Positions 44,017 through 53,001 of a DNA stretch of 64,000 nt are shown here, in pieces. The notes beneath the pieces are model-generated. The model ran no database searches, was not told where the DNA came from, and saw only the letters and a program-made list of their open reading frames with translations. Each line of letters begins with the position of its first letter. The first letter of the stretch is position 1. A program made the translations under genes and the position numbers. The DNA comes from CAJMNU01 sp905214855 (lineage in GTDB: Bacteria; Bacillota; Clostridia; Lachnospirales; Lachnospiraceae), in contig CALADM010000016.1 of NCBI GenBank assembly GCA_937890595.1, forward strand, positions 1 to 64,000, read 5' to 3'.

Positions 44017-44098
44017 TAGAAAAAACGTGATGATTGAATCAAGTAAAGAACAAAAGAAAAAGGCGTAATGACCGGATCAGTCAAAGGATAATAGAAAA
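43983..44098 (+). repeat. Direct repeat of the permease 3' end (41-bp copies)
   Basis: 43983-44023 (end of the permease gene through its stop) and 44058-44098 match at 39 of 41 bases. The second copy still reads KGVMTGSVKG and stop; one difference is silent (GGT/GGC) and one changes Ile to Thr, the pattern expected of a diverged gene end. Confidence 0.85.
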
Positions 44099-44101
44099 TA
44101 T

Positions 44102-44165
44102 AATACTCCCCCTATGGTAGGAAATGGAATGATCCAAACTCTATCATAGGAGGAGTATTTTTATA
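44102..44165 (+). terminator. Intrinsic terminator of the lyase-transporter operon
   Basis: AATACTCCCCCTATG (44102-44116) pairs with CATAGGAGGAGTATT (44145-44159) with one mismatch, then TTTTTATAG. Confidence 0.85.
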
Positions 44166-44300
44166 GTTATTCTAGCAATTTTTTTTGTAAAAACTGTCTC
44201 ATTTTCTCACCTTTTCACCTAGAATCCCTTGACAGATTGTAGTATGATATAGTGTGTCAAAAAATGTCACTGACACTCATTGTCAGGGAAAGGAGGGCGA

Positions 44301-44612
44301 ATGGACAAAATCTTAAAGAAACTATCAGAGATTGAAGAGGCAACTGCGAACATTATGGAACAGGTCAATATCCAAAAAAAAGAATATTCCAGAGAAATGG
44401 AAGAAAAAGTAACCCGTTTTGATTCTGAATTAGATGAAAAAACCAATCAACAGCTCGATGAGCTGCGCCAGAGACTGCGTACGGAGACAGAAAAAAAACT
44501 GGCAGAACAAAAATTACAGGCAAAATCTGACCTGCAATCTATGGAAGAAAACTATACACAGAATCATACCCTCTATGTTAAACAGATTGTTTCTTCTATG
44601 ACCCAACTGTAA
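44301..44612 (+). CDS. V/A-type ATPase peripheral stalk subunit G/H-like coiled coil
   Basis: 103-aa, almost entirely helical and charged (ILKKLSEIEEATANIMEQV, MEEKVTRFDSELDEKTNQQ), as expected for the stalk subunit that pairs with subunit E (G, H or NtpF). ATG 44301 has AAAGGAGG four bases upstream. First gene of the ATPase operon. Upstream, TTGACA (44229-44234) and TGTCAA (44255-44260) form an inverted repeat, but no matching -10 box is clear. Confidence 0.82.
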   Translation: MDKILKKLSEIEEATANIMEQVNIQKKEYSREMEEKVTRFDSELDEKTNQQLDELRQRLRTETEKKLAEQKLQAKSDLQSMEENYTQNHTLYVKQIVSSMTQL

Positions 44613-44669
44613 CCTGCCCGTTTCCTTTTGGTACGGGTCTTCTGAATCAAGAAATGGAGGTAACTATCT

Positions 44670-45734
44670 GTGAATGGTCTTCTTACCTACAGCGGGATCG
44701 TTACAAAAATCCGGGCAATGGAGGGAAAACTCCTCTCCTATGAAGACTTTTGTGAAATGGCCTCCCTGGAAACCGTTCCGCAGGCTGTTGAATTTTTACA
44801 AAGGCAGCCTTCCTACCATGAAATCCTGAAAGGGATGGAAGAAAACGCCATGCATCGGCGTGAACTGGAAGTACTCCTCTTCTTCGCCCACTATCGGGAT
44901 TTTGAGAAATTGTATCGCTTTGCCAATATGGCACAGCGCAAATTTCTGGATCTCTATTTCATGTTATATGAAATAGAAATACTCAAAAAAATGCTGCGTA
45001 CTTTGGCAGATCACCGAGTGTATGAGGTGAATCTATCCATTTTTTATCCGTTTTTCCAGCGTCATTCTAAGTTGGACTGGCAAAAGACTTCATCTGCTGC
45101 TACTCTGGAAGAATGGATCAGTTCTCTTGCTGGCTCTGTGTATTATGAGCCATTGTCTCAACTACAGGCAAATGGCAATGCGAACTTATTTGACTATGAA
45201 GAGACCTTGGATCTTCTATATTTAAAGACTGTATGGAAATTGAAAGATAAGGTGATCAAGAAAAAGGATCAGGAAATTCTGATCCAGAATTATGGTTCAC
45301 AGATCGATATGCAAAATATCATGTGGATTTACCGATTTAAAAAATTCTATCACCTAGAACCTGAACAGATTCTTCCTATTCTGATCCCATTTTCCTATCG
45401 TCTGAAAAAAGAAGAGATTTCTGGTCTTATCTACGCAGAAGAATTGCAGGCTTTTTTTGATGTGCTAAAACACACATACTATGCTTCCTGGGCAAACCGC
45501 CTGCATATGGATGATCTTTCTAAACTAGAGGCTTTATCTGAAGCAATCCTTGATCAGGTTTATTCTCTGAACAGTCATCGTCATCCATATTCTATCGCTT
45601 CTTTAAATGGCTATCTCTATTTTAAAGAACAGGAAATCAAGCGGATTATCACGATCATTGAAGGTATACGCTATAAACTTGACAGTCAGGAAATTTTACA
45701 ACTTATTCATATCAACAAGGGGGTATCACCGTGA
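44670..45734 (+). CDS. ntpC: V/A-type ATPase subunit C (d)
   Basis: 354-aa helical subunit that caps the K ring and docks the central shaft (D/F). Matches the V_ATPase_sub_C/AC39 family in length and helical pattern (LLTYSGIVTKIRAMEGKLLS, YLYFKEQEIKRIITIIEGIRY). GTG start with GGAGGTAA eight bases upstream. Its stop overlaps the start of subunit I by four bases (GTGA), implying coupled translation. Confidence 0.92.
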   Translation: MNGLLTYSGIVTKIRAMEGKLLSYEDFCEMASLETVPQAVEFLQRQPSYHEILKGMEENAMHRRELEVLLFFAHYRDFEKLYRFANMAQRKFLDLYFMLYEIEILKKMLRTLADHRVYEVNLSIFYPFFQRHSKLDWQKTSSAATLEEWISSLAGSVYYEPLSQLQANGNANLFDYEETLDLLYLKTVWKLKDKVIKKKDQEILIQNYGSQIDMQNIMWIYRFKKFYHLEPEQILPILIPFSYRLKKEEISGLIYAEELQAFFDVLKHTYYASWANRLHMDDLSKLEALSEAILDQVYSLNSHRHPYSIASLNGYLYFKEQEIKRIITIIEGIRYKLDSQEILQLIHINKGVSP

Positions 45735-47680
45735 TTGAAAAAATGAAATTTTTGAGTATCACAGGCCCAAAGTCAGATATTGACCGTGTTGTTTCCCAGT
45801 ATCTCTCCCACTATGAGATCCATCTGGAGAATGCTTTATCTGAGTTAAAAACAGCAAAAGGGCTGCGTCCTTTTACCGAAGTAAATCCTTATAGAGATTC
45901 TCTTCAATTTTCTGAGGAAATGGCAGCTCACGTCACATCTGAACAGAAGGAAAAATCTTCGAAGCCAATACCTGATCATTCTTCCAAATCTCAAATGTCT
46001 GCAGCTGAAGCAGATTCCTTTATCATGGATCTGCACAATAATCTGCTTGATTTGGATCAGAAAAGGCAGGAACTTCAGAAAGATCTGGATGCTCTGCTGG
46101 CTTCGGAAAACCAGCTGATCCCATATTCTGAATTGGATTACAATATCCATGCTATCATGGAGTTTAAATATATCCGATTCCGTTTCGGAAGGATCGCAAG
46201 AGAATACTACGACAAATTTGAGAAATATGTTTATGATACAATTGATACATTTCTCTACAAATGTCATCAGGACAATAATTATGTATGGATCGTCTATTTT
46301 GTTCCGGCAAGTATTGCCCAGAAAATTGATGCAATCTATACTTCCATGCATTTTGAGCGTTTTTATCTTCCCGATGAATATGAAGGTACTCCAAAAGAAG
46401 CCATTCAGGATCTGGAAACACGTATTGACAGCTTAAAAGCATCCCTGAAAGAAATCAATACACAGATCACTCAGTCTCTTCAGAATGAAAAACAGCGTAT
46501 CTTGGATGCACACGAGACTTTGAAGGACTATACAGAAAATTTCAATGTCCGTAAACTTGCAGCACTGACTCAGTCTGACTCCAATACTTTCTATATTTTA
46601 TGCGGCTGGATGAGTGCTAAAGATGCTTCTGCATTTCAGGCGGAAGTAAATCAGGATGAAAATACGTACTGTATTATTGAAGATGACCATGATCAAATTT
46701 TAAGTGGTCCTCCCACAAAATTAAAAAATCCAAAATTGTTCCGTCCATTTGAAATGTTTATCCGTATGTATGGACTTCCGGCTTATAATGAATTTGATCC
46801 TACCATCCTGATCGGTATCACATATTCATTCCTTTTTGGATTTATGTTCGGTGATGTAGGACAGGGTCTTTGCCTGATGATCGGTGGTTTCCTCTTATAT
46901 AAGTTTAAAAAGATGGATCTTGCTGCTATCATCTCCTGCTGCGGATTTTTCTCCACAATATTTGGATTTATGTTTGGCAGTATCTTTGGATTCGAGGATA
47001 TCCTATCGCCCATATGGCTGCGTCCGGCAAGCGCAATGACAGAACTTCCATTTATAGGAAAACTCAATACTGTATTTATCGTTGCAATTGCTCTTGGAAT
47101 GGGAATCATCCTTCTGACTATGGTATTAAACATTATCAACAGTATCCACAATCATGATACTGAAAAAACATGGTTTGACACAAATGGTGTTGCCGGTCTG
47201 GTATTCTATGCCAGCCTTGCTGCAACAATTGTGCTTTATATGAGCAACAAACCACTTCCGGCAACGATCATCTTAATCGTAATGTTCGTGATCCCTCTCT
47301 TACTGATCTTCTTAAAAGAACCTTTAACCGTTCTTTTGGAAAAGAAAGCTTATCATTCAGAGGGCGGAAAAGTCATGTTCTTTGTACAGGGATTTTTCGA
47401 GCTGTTTGAAGTACTGCTCAGTTACTTCTCCAACACACTCTCTTTTGTCCGTGTTGGTGCTTTCGCAGTCAGCCATGCCGCAATGATGGAAGTTGTTCTT
47501 ATGCTTGCGGGCGTAGAATCTGGTTCTCCAAGCTGGATCGTAATCATTCTTGGCAACTTATTTGTATGTGGAATGGAAGGTCTGATTGTTGGAATTCAGG
47601 TTCTGAGACTGGAATATTATGAATTATTCAGCCGCTTCTATCATGGTACTGGTCGGGAATTCCAGCCATTTTCCCACTAA
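45731..47680 (+). CDS. ntpI: V/A-type ATPase subunit I (a)
   Basis: 649-aa stator subunit. Residues 1-350 form the cytoplasmic coiled-coil arm; about 360-640 hold roughly seven or eight helices forming the ion half-channels, including GDVGQGLCLMIGGF and the conserved LSYFSNTLSFVRVGAFAVSH with the essential arginine. GTG start with GGGGG upstream, overlapping ntpC. It couples ion flow to ring rotation. Confidence 0.95.
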   Translation: MIEKMKFLSITGPKSDIDRVVSQYLSHYEIHLENALSELKTAKGLRPFTEVNPYRDSLQFSEEMAAHVTSEQKEKSSKPIPDHSSKSQMSAAEADSFIMDLHNNLLDLDQKRQELQKDLDALLASENQLIPYSELDYNIHAIMEFKYIRFRFGRIAREYYDKFEKYVYDTIDTFLYKCHQDNNYVWIVYFVPASIAQKIDAIYTSMHFERFYLPDEYEGTPKEAIQDLETRIDSLKASLKEINTQITQSLQNEKQRILDAHETLKDYTENFNVRKLAALTQSDSNTFYILCGWMSAKDASAFQAEVNQDENTYCIIEDDHDQILSGPPTKLKNPKLFRPFEMFIRMYGLPAYNEFDPTILIGITYSFLFGFMFGDVGQGLCLMIGGFLLYKFKKMDLAAIISCCGFFSTIFGFMFGSIFGFEDILSPIWLRPASAMTELPFIGKLNTVFIVAIALGMGIILLTMVLNIINSIHNHDTEKTWFDTNGVAGLVFYASLAATIVLYMSNKPLPATIILIVMFVIPLLLIFLKEPLTVLLEKKAYHSEGGKVMFFVQGFFELFEVLLSYFSNTLSFVRVGAFAVSHAAMMEVVLMLAGVESGSPSWIVIILGNLFVCGMEGLIVGIQVLRLEYYELFSRFYHGTGREFQPFSH

Positions 47681-47802
47681 GGGATGTTTGCTGCTCCATA
47701 TATCTCCAGCACAGTGACGGAGCAATTCAGTAGCAGAGGGGTCAAAATCCTTTTGACCCTAACATCATATAATATAGTTAGATATTTCAGGAGGTATTTA
47801 TT

Positions 47803-48234
47803 ATGTCATTTTCTATTAAACTTTTATTATCTGTCGCTCTCTTATTGAGTATCGTAATTCCTTTTGGAGCTTTTGCCATTGGTGAAAAGTCCAGAGGTCG
47901 TTATAAAGTAGCTCTTGGTGTAAACACACTGTTGTTCTTTGGCATTCTTCTTACAGCCAGTGCATTTATGTTCAATGGAAATGCATTTGCTGCTGAAGCA
48001 GCCGCAGAAACCGCTTCCAATTCAGCCGGAATGGGTTACATCGCAGCTGCTCTTGCAACAGGTCTTTCCTGTCTTGGTGGTGGTATTGCCGTATCTGCTG
48101 CTGCCAGTGCTGCTCTTGGAGCAATCAGTGAAGACTCTTCTGTACTTGGTAAATCCCTTATCTTCGTTGGTCTTGCCGAAGGTGTGTGCTTGTATGGTTT
48201 GATCATCTCCTTTATGATCCTTGGTAAACTGTAA
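47803..48234 (+). CDS. ntpK: V/A-type ATPase subunit K (proteolipid ring)
   Basis: 143 aa with four hydrophobic helices (about 5-27, 36-58, 76-104, 117-141). Only the second hairpin has the ion-binding carboxylate, Glu126 in VGLAEGVCLYG; the first hairpin lacks both a carboxylate and the repeat sequence seen in duplicated K subunits, and is joined by an Ala/Glu-rich linker. So one site per polypeptide is expected. The Gln/Thr ligands of known sodium-binding K subunits are not visible, which leans towards protons (inference). A 122-base gap with no gene precedes it; AGGAGG ribosome site. Confidence 0.92.
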   Translation: MSFSIKLLLSVALLLSIVIPFGAFAIGEKSRGRYKVALGVNTLLFFGILLTASAFMFNGNAFAAEAAAETASNSAGMGYIAAALATGLSCLGGGIAVSAAASAALGAISEDSSVLGKSLIFVGLAEGVCLYGLIISFMILGKL

Positions 48235-48237
48235 ACA

Positions 48238-48546
48238 ATGAAGATGTATTTAATCAGCGACAATATCGACACCTACACCGGAATGAGGCTTGCAGGTGTC
48301 GAGGGCATCGTTGTACATGAGAAACAGCAGCTCAAAGAAGCTCTGGATAAAGTCCTGGCCGACAAATCCATAGGAATTCTGCTCTTAACAGAAAAATTTG
48401 GAAGAGAATTTCCTGAGGTCATAGATCATGTCAAACTGGAGTGCAAACTCCCACTGATCGTAGAAATCCCTGACCGTCATGGAACCGGCCGCAAGCCGGA
48501 TTTTATTACTTCCTATGTCAACGAAGCTATTGGATTAAAACTTTAA
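48238..48546 (+). CDS. ntpG: V/A-type ATPase subunit F
   Basis: 102-aa central-shaft subunit with a Rossmann-like fold (YLISDNIDTYTGMRLAGVEG, IGILLLTEKF, LPLIVEIPDRHG). The ATG follows the K stop by three bases, and it probably relies on translational coupling. It binds subunit D in the rotor. Confidence 0.93.
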   Translation: MKMYLISDNIDTYTGMRLAGVEGIVVHEKQQLKEALDKVLADKSIGILLLTEKFGREFPEVIDHVKLECKLPLIVEIPDRHGTGRKPDFITSYVNEAIGLKL

Positions 48547-48568
48547 TCAAAGAAGGTGAACCAAATCT

Positions 48569-49159
48569 ATGACCACAGACGAAAAACTGCAGCATTTTCT
48601 GGAATTTACCATGAAAGATGCACGGACTCGCAGTGACCAGATTCTGTCCGATTATTGTAATGCTTTGGATAAAACATATGAAGAACACAAAAAAGAAGCA
48701 TTAAAACGTTCAGAACTGCGCATTCAGATTGAAAAAAATAAAATCGCCCGCAATTTTAATAAAGAATATTCGATTGAACAGCTTAATATCAAGCGGGAAC
48801 TGACTGAAAAAGAAGAAGAATATACAGATAAACTATTTGCAGAAGTCAAAGAGGAACTGATAAATTATATGAAGACTCCAGAATATGTTAATCTTCTGAT
48901 CCAACAGATCCTCGCAGCAAAAAAACTTGCTGAAAATGATGCAATTTTAATTTATATGGATCCGATCGATGAGGACAAGATACCAGTTGTAGCAAAAGCT
49001 ACCGGTGCAGAGATCATTCCCAGTCAATACTCTTTTATGGGAGGTACACGTGCCATCATCACCAGTATGCACATCCTGATCGACAATTCTTTTGAAACCA
49101 AACTGGCAGAAGCCAAAGAAAATTTCCATTTTGAGAAGGGAGGTCCTCGTCATGTCTAA
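48569..49159 (+). CDS. ntpE: V/A-type ATPase subunit E
   Basis: 196-aa peripheral stalk subunit: long N-terminal helix (MTTDEKLQHFLEFTMKDART to about 110) and a small C-terminal alpha/beta head (IITSMHILIDNSFETKLAE). It forms the stator with the 44301 coil. Its stop overlaps the start of subunit A (ATG 49152). Confidence 0.92.
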   Translation: MTTDEKLQHFLEFTMKDARTRSDQILSDYCNALDKTYEEHKKEALKRSELRIQIEKNKIARNFNKEYSIEQLNIKRELTEKEEEYTDKLFAEVKEELINYMKTPEYVNLLIQQILAAKKLAENDAILIYMDPIDEDKIPVVAKATGAEIIPSQYSFMGGTRAIITSMHILIDNSFETKLAEAKENFHFEKGGPRHV

Positions 49160-50921
49160 TGCTACAGGCATCATCTATGGTATCAACGGTCCTGTCATCT
49201 ATCTAAAAGGTGATTATGGATTTCAAATGAACGAGATGGTATATGTGGGAAAAGAAAATCTGGTTGGTGAAGTCATCGGACTGACATCCGCAAGGACGAC
49301 CATTCAGGTCTATGAGGAAACATCCGGTCTCAAACCGGGTGAAACAGTTACAGGAACTGGTGGTCCTGTCTCTGTTTTACTTGGTCCTGGTATCCTCAAC
49401 AATATTTTTGACGGAATCGAACGTCCGCTGAGTGAGATTGCAAAAGATGGCGGTGCTTATATCAATCGTGGTGTTCATGTAGATTCCTTAAATACAGAAA
49501 AACTCTGGGAAACCCATTTTACGGTAAAAGAGGGAGATTATCTGTATCCAGGCATGATCTTTGGTACTGTTCCAGAAACTCGTGCCATCACCCATAAACT
49601 ATTAGTACCACCTGATATAGAAGGTTATGTCCTTCATGTTGAAGAAGATGGCGATTATCACATCACAGATCCCATCCTGACACTCCAACTTGCTGATGGT
49701 TCTACAAAGCAGCTCACCATGTGCCAGAAATGGCCAATCCGTACTCCACGCCCTACTGCAAAGCGTTTTCCGGCATCCCAGCCTTTGATCACAGGGCAAA
49801 GGATCTTGGATACCTTATTCCCGATCGCCAAAGGCGGTACTGCAGCAATTCCGGGTGGTTTCGGAACAGGAAAGACCATGACCCAGCACCAGATCGCAAA
49901 ATGGTCTGATGCAGATATCATCATTTACATTGGATGCGGTGAACGTGGAAATGAGATGACACAGGTTTTGGAAGAGTTCAGTGAACTAATCGATCCAAAA
50001 AGCGGCAATCCTTTGATGGACCGTACTGCTCTGATCGCCAACACATCCAACATGCCAGTGGCTGCCCGTGAAGCAAGTCTGTACTCCGGTCTGACTCTTG
50101 CAGAATATTACCGTGATATGGGATATCATGTTGCCATTATGGCAGATTCCACCTCCCGTTGGGCAGAGGCTCTTAGAGAGCTTTCCGGACGACTTGAAGA
50201 AATGCCTGCCGAAGAAGGATTTCCTGCATACCTTGCATCCCGCCTTTCCGCATTCTATGAGCGTGCAGGTATGATGCAGAATTTAAATGGAACAGAAGGT
50301 TCTGTCACGATCATTGGTGCGGTCTCCCCACAGGGTGGTGATTTCTCTGAACCTGTTACACAGAATACCAAGCGTTTTGTCCGCTGTTTCTGGGGATTGG
50401 ATAAATCTCTTGCCTATGCGAGACATTTCCCAGCAATTTCATGGCTCACAAGTTATTCTGAGTATTTGAGTGATCTTGCTCCGTGGTACACAGAACATGG
50501 AGACAAAAAGTTTGTGGATTACCGTAACCGTATTGTCTCTCTTCTAACTCAGGAGAGTAGTCTGATGGAAATTGTCAAATTGATCGGAAGCGATGTGCTT
50601 CCAGATGATCAGAAACTGGTTCTGGAGATCGCAAAAGTCATCCGTCTTGGTTTTCTCCAGCAGAACGCCTTCCATCCGGATGACACCTGTGTGCCTCTGG
50701 AAAAGCAGTTTCATATGATGGATATTATCCTGTATCTGTATAAAAAATGCCGTGCTTTGATTTCTATGGGAATGCCGGTATCTATCTTAAAAGAAGGCGG
50801 TATTTTTGAGCATGTCATTGCAATGAAATATGATATACCAAATAATAAACCAGAACTCTTTGACACATACCGTCAGGAAATCGATCGTTTCTACGAAGAA
50901 ATCATGGAACGTAACGCATAA
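49152..50921 (+). CDS. ntpA: V/A-type ATPase catalytic subunit A
   Basis: 589-aa catalytic subunit. Walker A GGFGTGKT (Lys241), the A-type non-homologous insert (about 115-190), the catalytic Glu in IGCGERGNEM, and the Walker B region ADSTSRWAEALRE. ATG 49152 with GGGAGGT seven bases upstream, inside the end of subunit E. An earlier in-frame ATG (49092) would add 20 residues of out-of-family sequence. Confidence 0.97.
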   Translation: MSNATGIIYGINGPVIYLKGDYGFQMNEMVYVGKENLVGEVIGLTSARTTIQVYEETSGLKPGETVTGTGGPVSVLLGPGILNNIFDGIERPLSEIAKDGGAYINRGVHVDSLNTEKLWETHFTVKEGDYLYPGMIFGTVPETRAITHKLLVPPDIEGYVLHVEEDGDYHITDPILTLQLADGSTKQLTMCQKWPIRTPRPTAKRFPASQPLITGQRILDTLFPIAKGGTAAIPGGFGTGKTMTQHQIAKWSDADIIIYIGCGERGNEMTQVLEEFSELIDPKSGNPLMDRTALIANTSNMPVAAREASLYSGLTLAEYYRDMGYHVAIMADSTSRWAEALRELSGRLEEMPAEEGFPAYLASRLSAFYERAGMMQNLNGTEGSVTIIGAVSPQGGDFSEPVTQNTKRFVRCFWGLDKSLAYARHFPAISWLTSYSEYLSDLAPWYTEHGDKKFVDYRNRIVSLLTQESSLMEIVKLIGSDVLPDDQKLVLEIAKVIRLGFLQQNAFHPDDTCVPLEKQFHMMDIILYLYKKCRALISMGMPVSILKEGGIFEHVIAMKYDIPNNKPELFDTYRQEIDRFYEEIMERNA

Positions 50922-50935
50922 AAGGAGGCTGTAGC

Positions 50936-52324
50936 ATGGCAGTTGAATATTTAGGGCTTAGTTCTATCAATGGTCCTCTCGTGGCAATTGAGGGGGTTCG
51001 TGGAGCAGCCTATGATGAGATTGTAGAGATGACTGTAAACGGCAAAGATAAAAAACTGGGTCGAATCATCGAGATCTACAATGATAAAGCTGTAGTCCAA
51101 GTCTTCGGAAACACCGAAAACATGGCACTGCGCAACACACATACCCGCCTGACTGGACATCCAATGCAGATTGGTCTTTCCACAGAAATCCTTGGAAGAA
51201 CCTTTAACGGAATTGGTGTTCCAATCGACGGACTTGGCAGCATCCGTGCTGAAAAATATGCGGATGTCAACGGAAAACCATTAAATCCGGTTACCCGTGA
51301 ATACCCAAGAAACTATATCCGTACTGGTATTTCCGCAATTGATGGTCTTACCACCTTGATTCGTGGTCAGAAACTTCCGATTTTCTCTGGAAATGGACTT
51401 CCACACGATCAGCTTGCAGCACAGATCGTACAGCAGGCATCTCTGGGAGATGACTCAGATGAAGAATTTGCAATCGTGTTTGCTGCAATGGGTGTAAAAT
51501 ATGATGTTGCTGAGTTCTTCCGACGCACCTTTGAGGAACATGGTGTATCTTCCCATGTAGCAACTTTCATCAATCTTGCAAATGATCCTGTCGTGGAGCG
51601 TTTGATCACACCAAAGATCGCTCTCACAGCAGCAGAATATCTTGCTTTTGAAAAAGGAATGCATATCCTTGTTATCCTGACAGATATGACCTCTTTCGCA
51701 GAGGCAATGCGTGAAGTTTCTTCCTCTAAAGGAGAGATTCCGTCCAGAAAGGGATTCCCAGGATATCTGTACAGTGAACTTGCTTCTCTTTATGAACGTG
51801 CTGGCATCGTAAAAGGAAGACCCGGCTCTGTTACCCAGATCCCGATCCTATCCATGCCAAACGATGATATCACCCATCCGATCCCTGACCTGACTGGTTA
51901 TATCACAGAAGGACAAATTGTATTGGATCGTGGTCTTCATGGACAATCCATTTATCCTCCGATCAATATTCTTCCAAGTCTTTCCCGTCTGATGAAGGAT
52001 GGAATCGGTGAGGGATATACAAGAAAAGATCATCAGGCACTTGCCAATCAGCTCTTCTCCTGTTACGCTAAAGTAGGAGATGCCAGAGCGCTTGCTTCTG
52101 TTATTGGTGAAGATGAACTCTCTCCTCTTGATAAACAATATCTGGAATTTGGAAAAGCATTTGAAGCCCGTTTCATCGGACAGGATATCCATGATAACCG
52201 TTCTATCCTGCAAACTCTGGATATTGGATGGGAACTTCTTGGAATGCTCCCAAGAGAAGAATTAGACAGAATTGATACCAAGATTCTGGATGAATTTTAT
52301 AAAAATGCAGATTCTATAGAGTAG
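50936..52324 (+). CDS. ntpB: V/A-type ATPase regulatory subunit B
   Basis: 462-aa non-catalytic nucleotide-binding subunit, alternating with A in the hexamer. The P-loop is degenerate as in all B subunits (PIFSGNGLPHDQLAA), with ILTDMTSFAEAMREVS and RPGSVTQIPILSMPNDD. AAAAGGAGG ribosome site, 14 bases after ntpA. Confidence 0.97.
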   Translation: MAVEYLGLSSINGPLVAIEGVRGAAYDEIVEMTVNGKDKKLGRIIEIYNDKAVVQVFGNTENMALRNTHTRLTGHPMQIGLSTEILGRTFNGIGVPIDGLGSIRAEKYADVNGKPLNPVTREYPRNYIRTGISAIDGLTTLIRGQKLPIFSGNGLPHDQLAAQIVQQASLGDDSDEEFAIVFAAMGVKYDVAEFFRRTFEEHGVSSHVATFINLANDPVVERLITPKIALTAAEYLAFEKGMHILVILTDMTSFAEAMREVSSSKGEIPSRKGFPGYLYSELASLYERAGIVKGRPGSVTQIPILSMPNDDITHPIPDLTGYITEGQIVLDRGLHGQSIYPPINILPSLSRLMKDGIGEGYTRKDHQALANQLFSCYAKVGDARALASVIGEDELSPLDKQYLEFGKAFEARFIGQDIHDNRSILQTLDIGWELLGMLPREELDRIDTKILDEFYKNADSIE

Positions 52325-52337
52325 GGGAGGTGATCTC

Positions 52338-52976
52338 TTGAATCCAAATACCTTTCCAACCAAAGGAAACCTGATCCTTGCCAAAAACTCCCTTGCCCTT
52401 GCCAGACAAGGGTACGAGCTGATGGATAAGAAACGGAATATCTTGATCCGTGAACTGATGGATCTGATCGAGGAAGCCAAAGACATCCAGACAGAGATCG
52501 ACCACACTTTTACCTCTGCCTATCAGGCATTACAGCGGGCTAACATTGAGCTTGGTATCCAGCATGTAGAAGAAATCTCATGGTCTATTCCTGTAGAGGA
52601 TTCCATCAAGATCAAAACACGAAGCATTATGGGAACGGAAATCCCGTTAGTCCAGTATGAACAAAAATCTCTTCCTCCAGCCTATAGTATGTTTACTACT
52701 AAAGAGTCTTTAGACAAGGCAAGAGAGCGTTTTGAACGTGTCAAAGATCTTACAATCAAACTTTCTATGGTGGAAAACTCTGCCTACCGTCTGGCTTCCA
52801 ATATCAAGAAAACGCAGAAACGTGCAAATGCCCTCAAGAACATTACTATTCCTATGTATGAGGAACTCACTGTAACTATCAGCAATGCTTTGGAGGAAAA
52901 AGAAAGAGAAGAGTTTACCCGTTTGAAAGTGATCAAACAGAGAAAAAACAAATCTTCCTCCAATAGTATCTCTTAA
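52338..52976 (+). CDS. ntpD: V/A-type ATPase subunit D
   Basis: 212-aa central rotor shaft, two long helices (NLILAKNSLALARQGYELMD ... RRTQKRANALKNI region). Start is TTG at 52338 with GGAGGTGA upstream. Last ATPase gene; the carboxypeptidase starts 25 bases later, so it may be in the same transcript. Confidence 0.94.
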   Translation: MNPNTFPTKGNLILAKNSLALARQGYELMDKKRNILIRELMDLIEEAKDIQTEIDHTFTSAYQALQRANIELGIQHVEEISWSIPVEDSIKIKTRSIMGTEIPLVQYEQKSLPPAYSMFTTKESLDKARERFERVKDLTIKLSMVENSAYRLASNIKKTQKRANALKNITIPMYEELTVTISNALEEKEREEFTRLKVIKQRKNKSSSNSIS

Positions 52977-53001
52977 AGTGAATAGAAGAATAGGACTTTT
53001 T

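Noticed and set aside
44229..44260. TTGACA as promoter of the V-ATPase operon
   Set aside because: No acceptable -10 box at 16-18 bases; TATGAT and TATAGT are too close. Left as an inverted repeat only.
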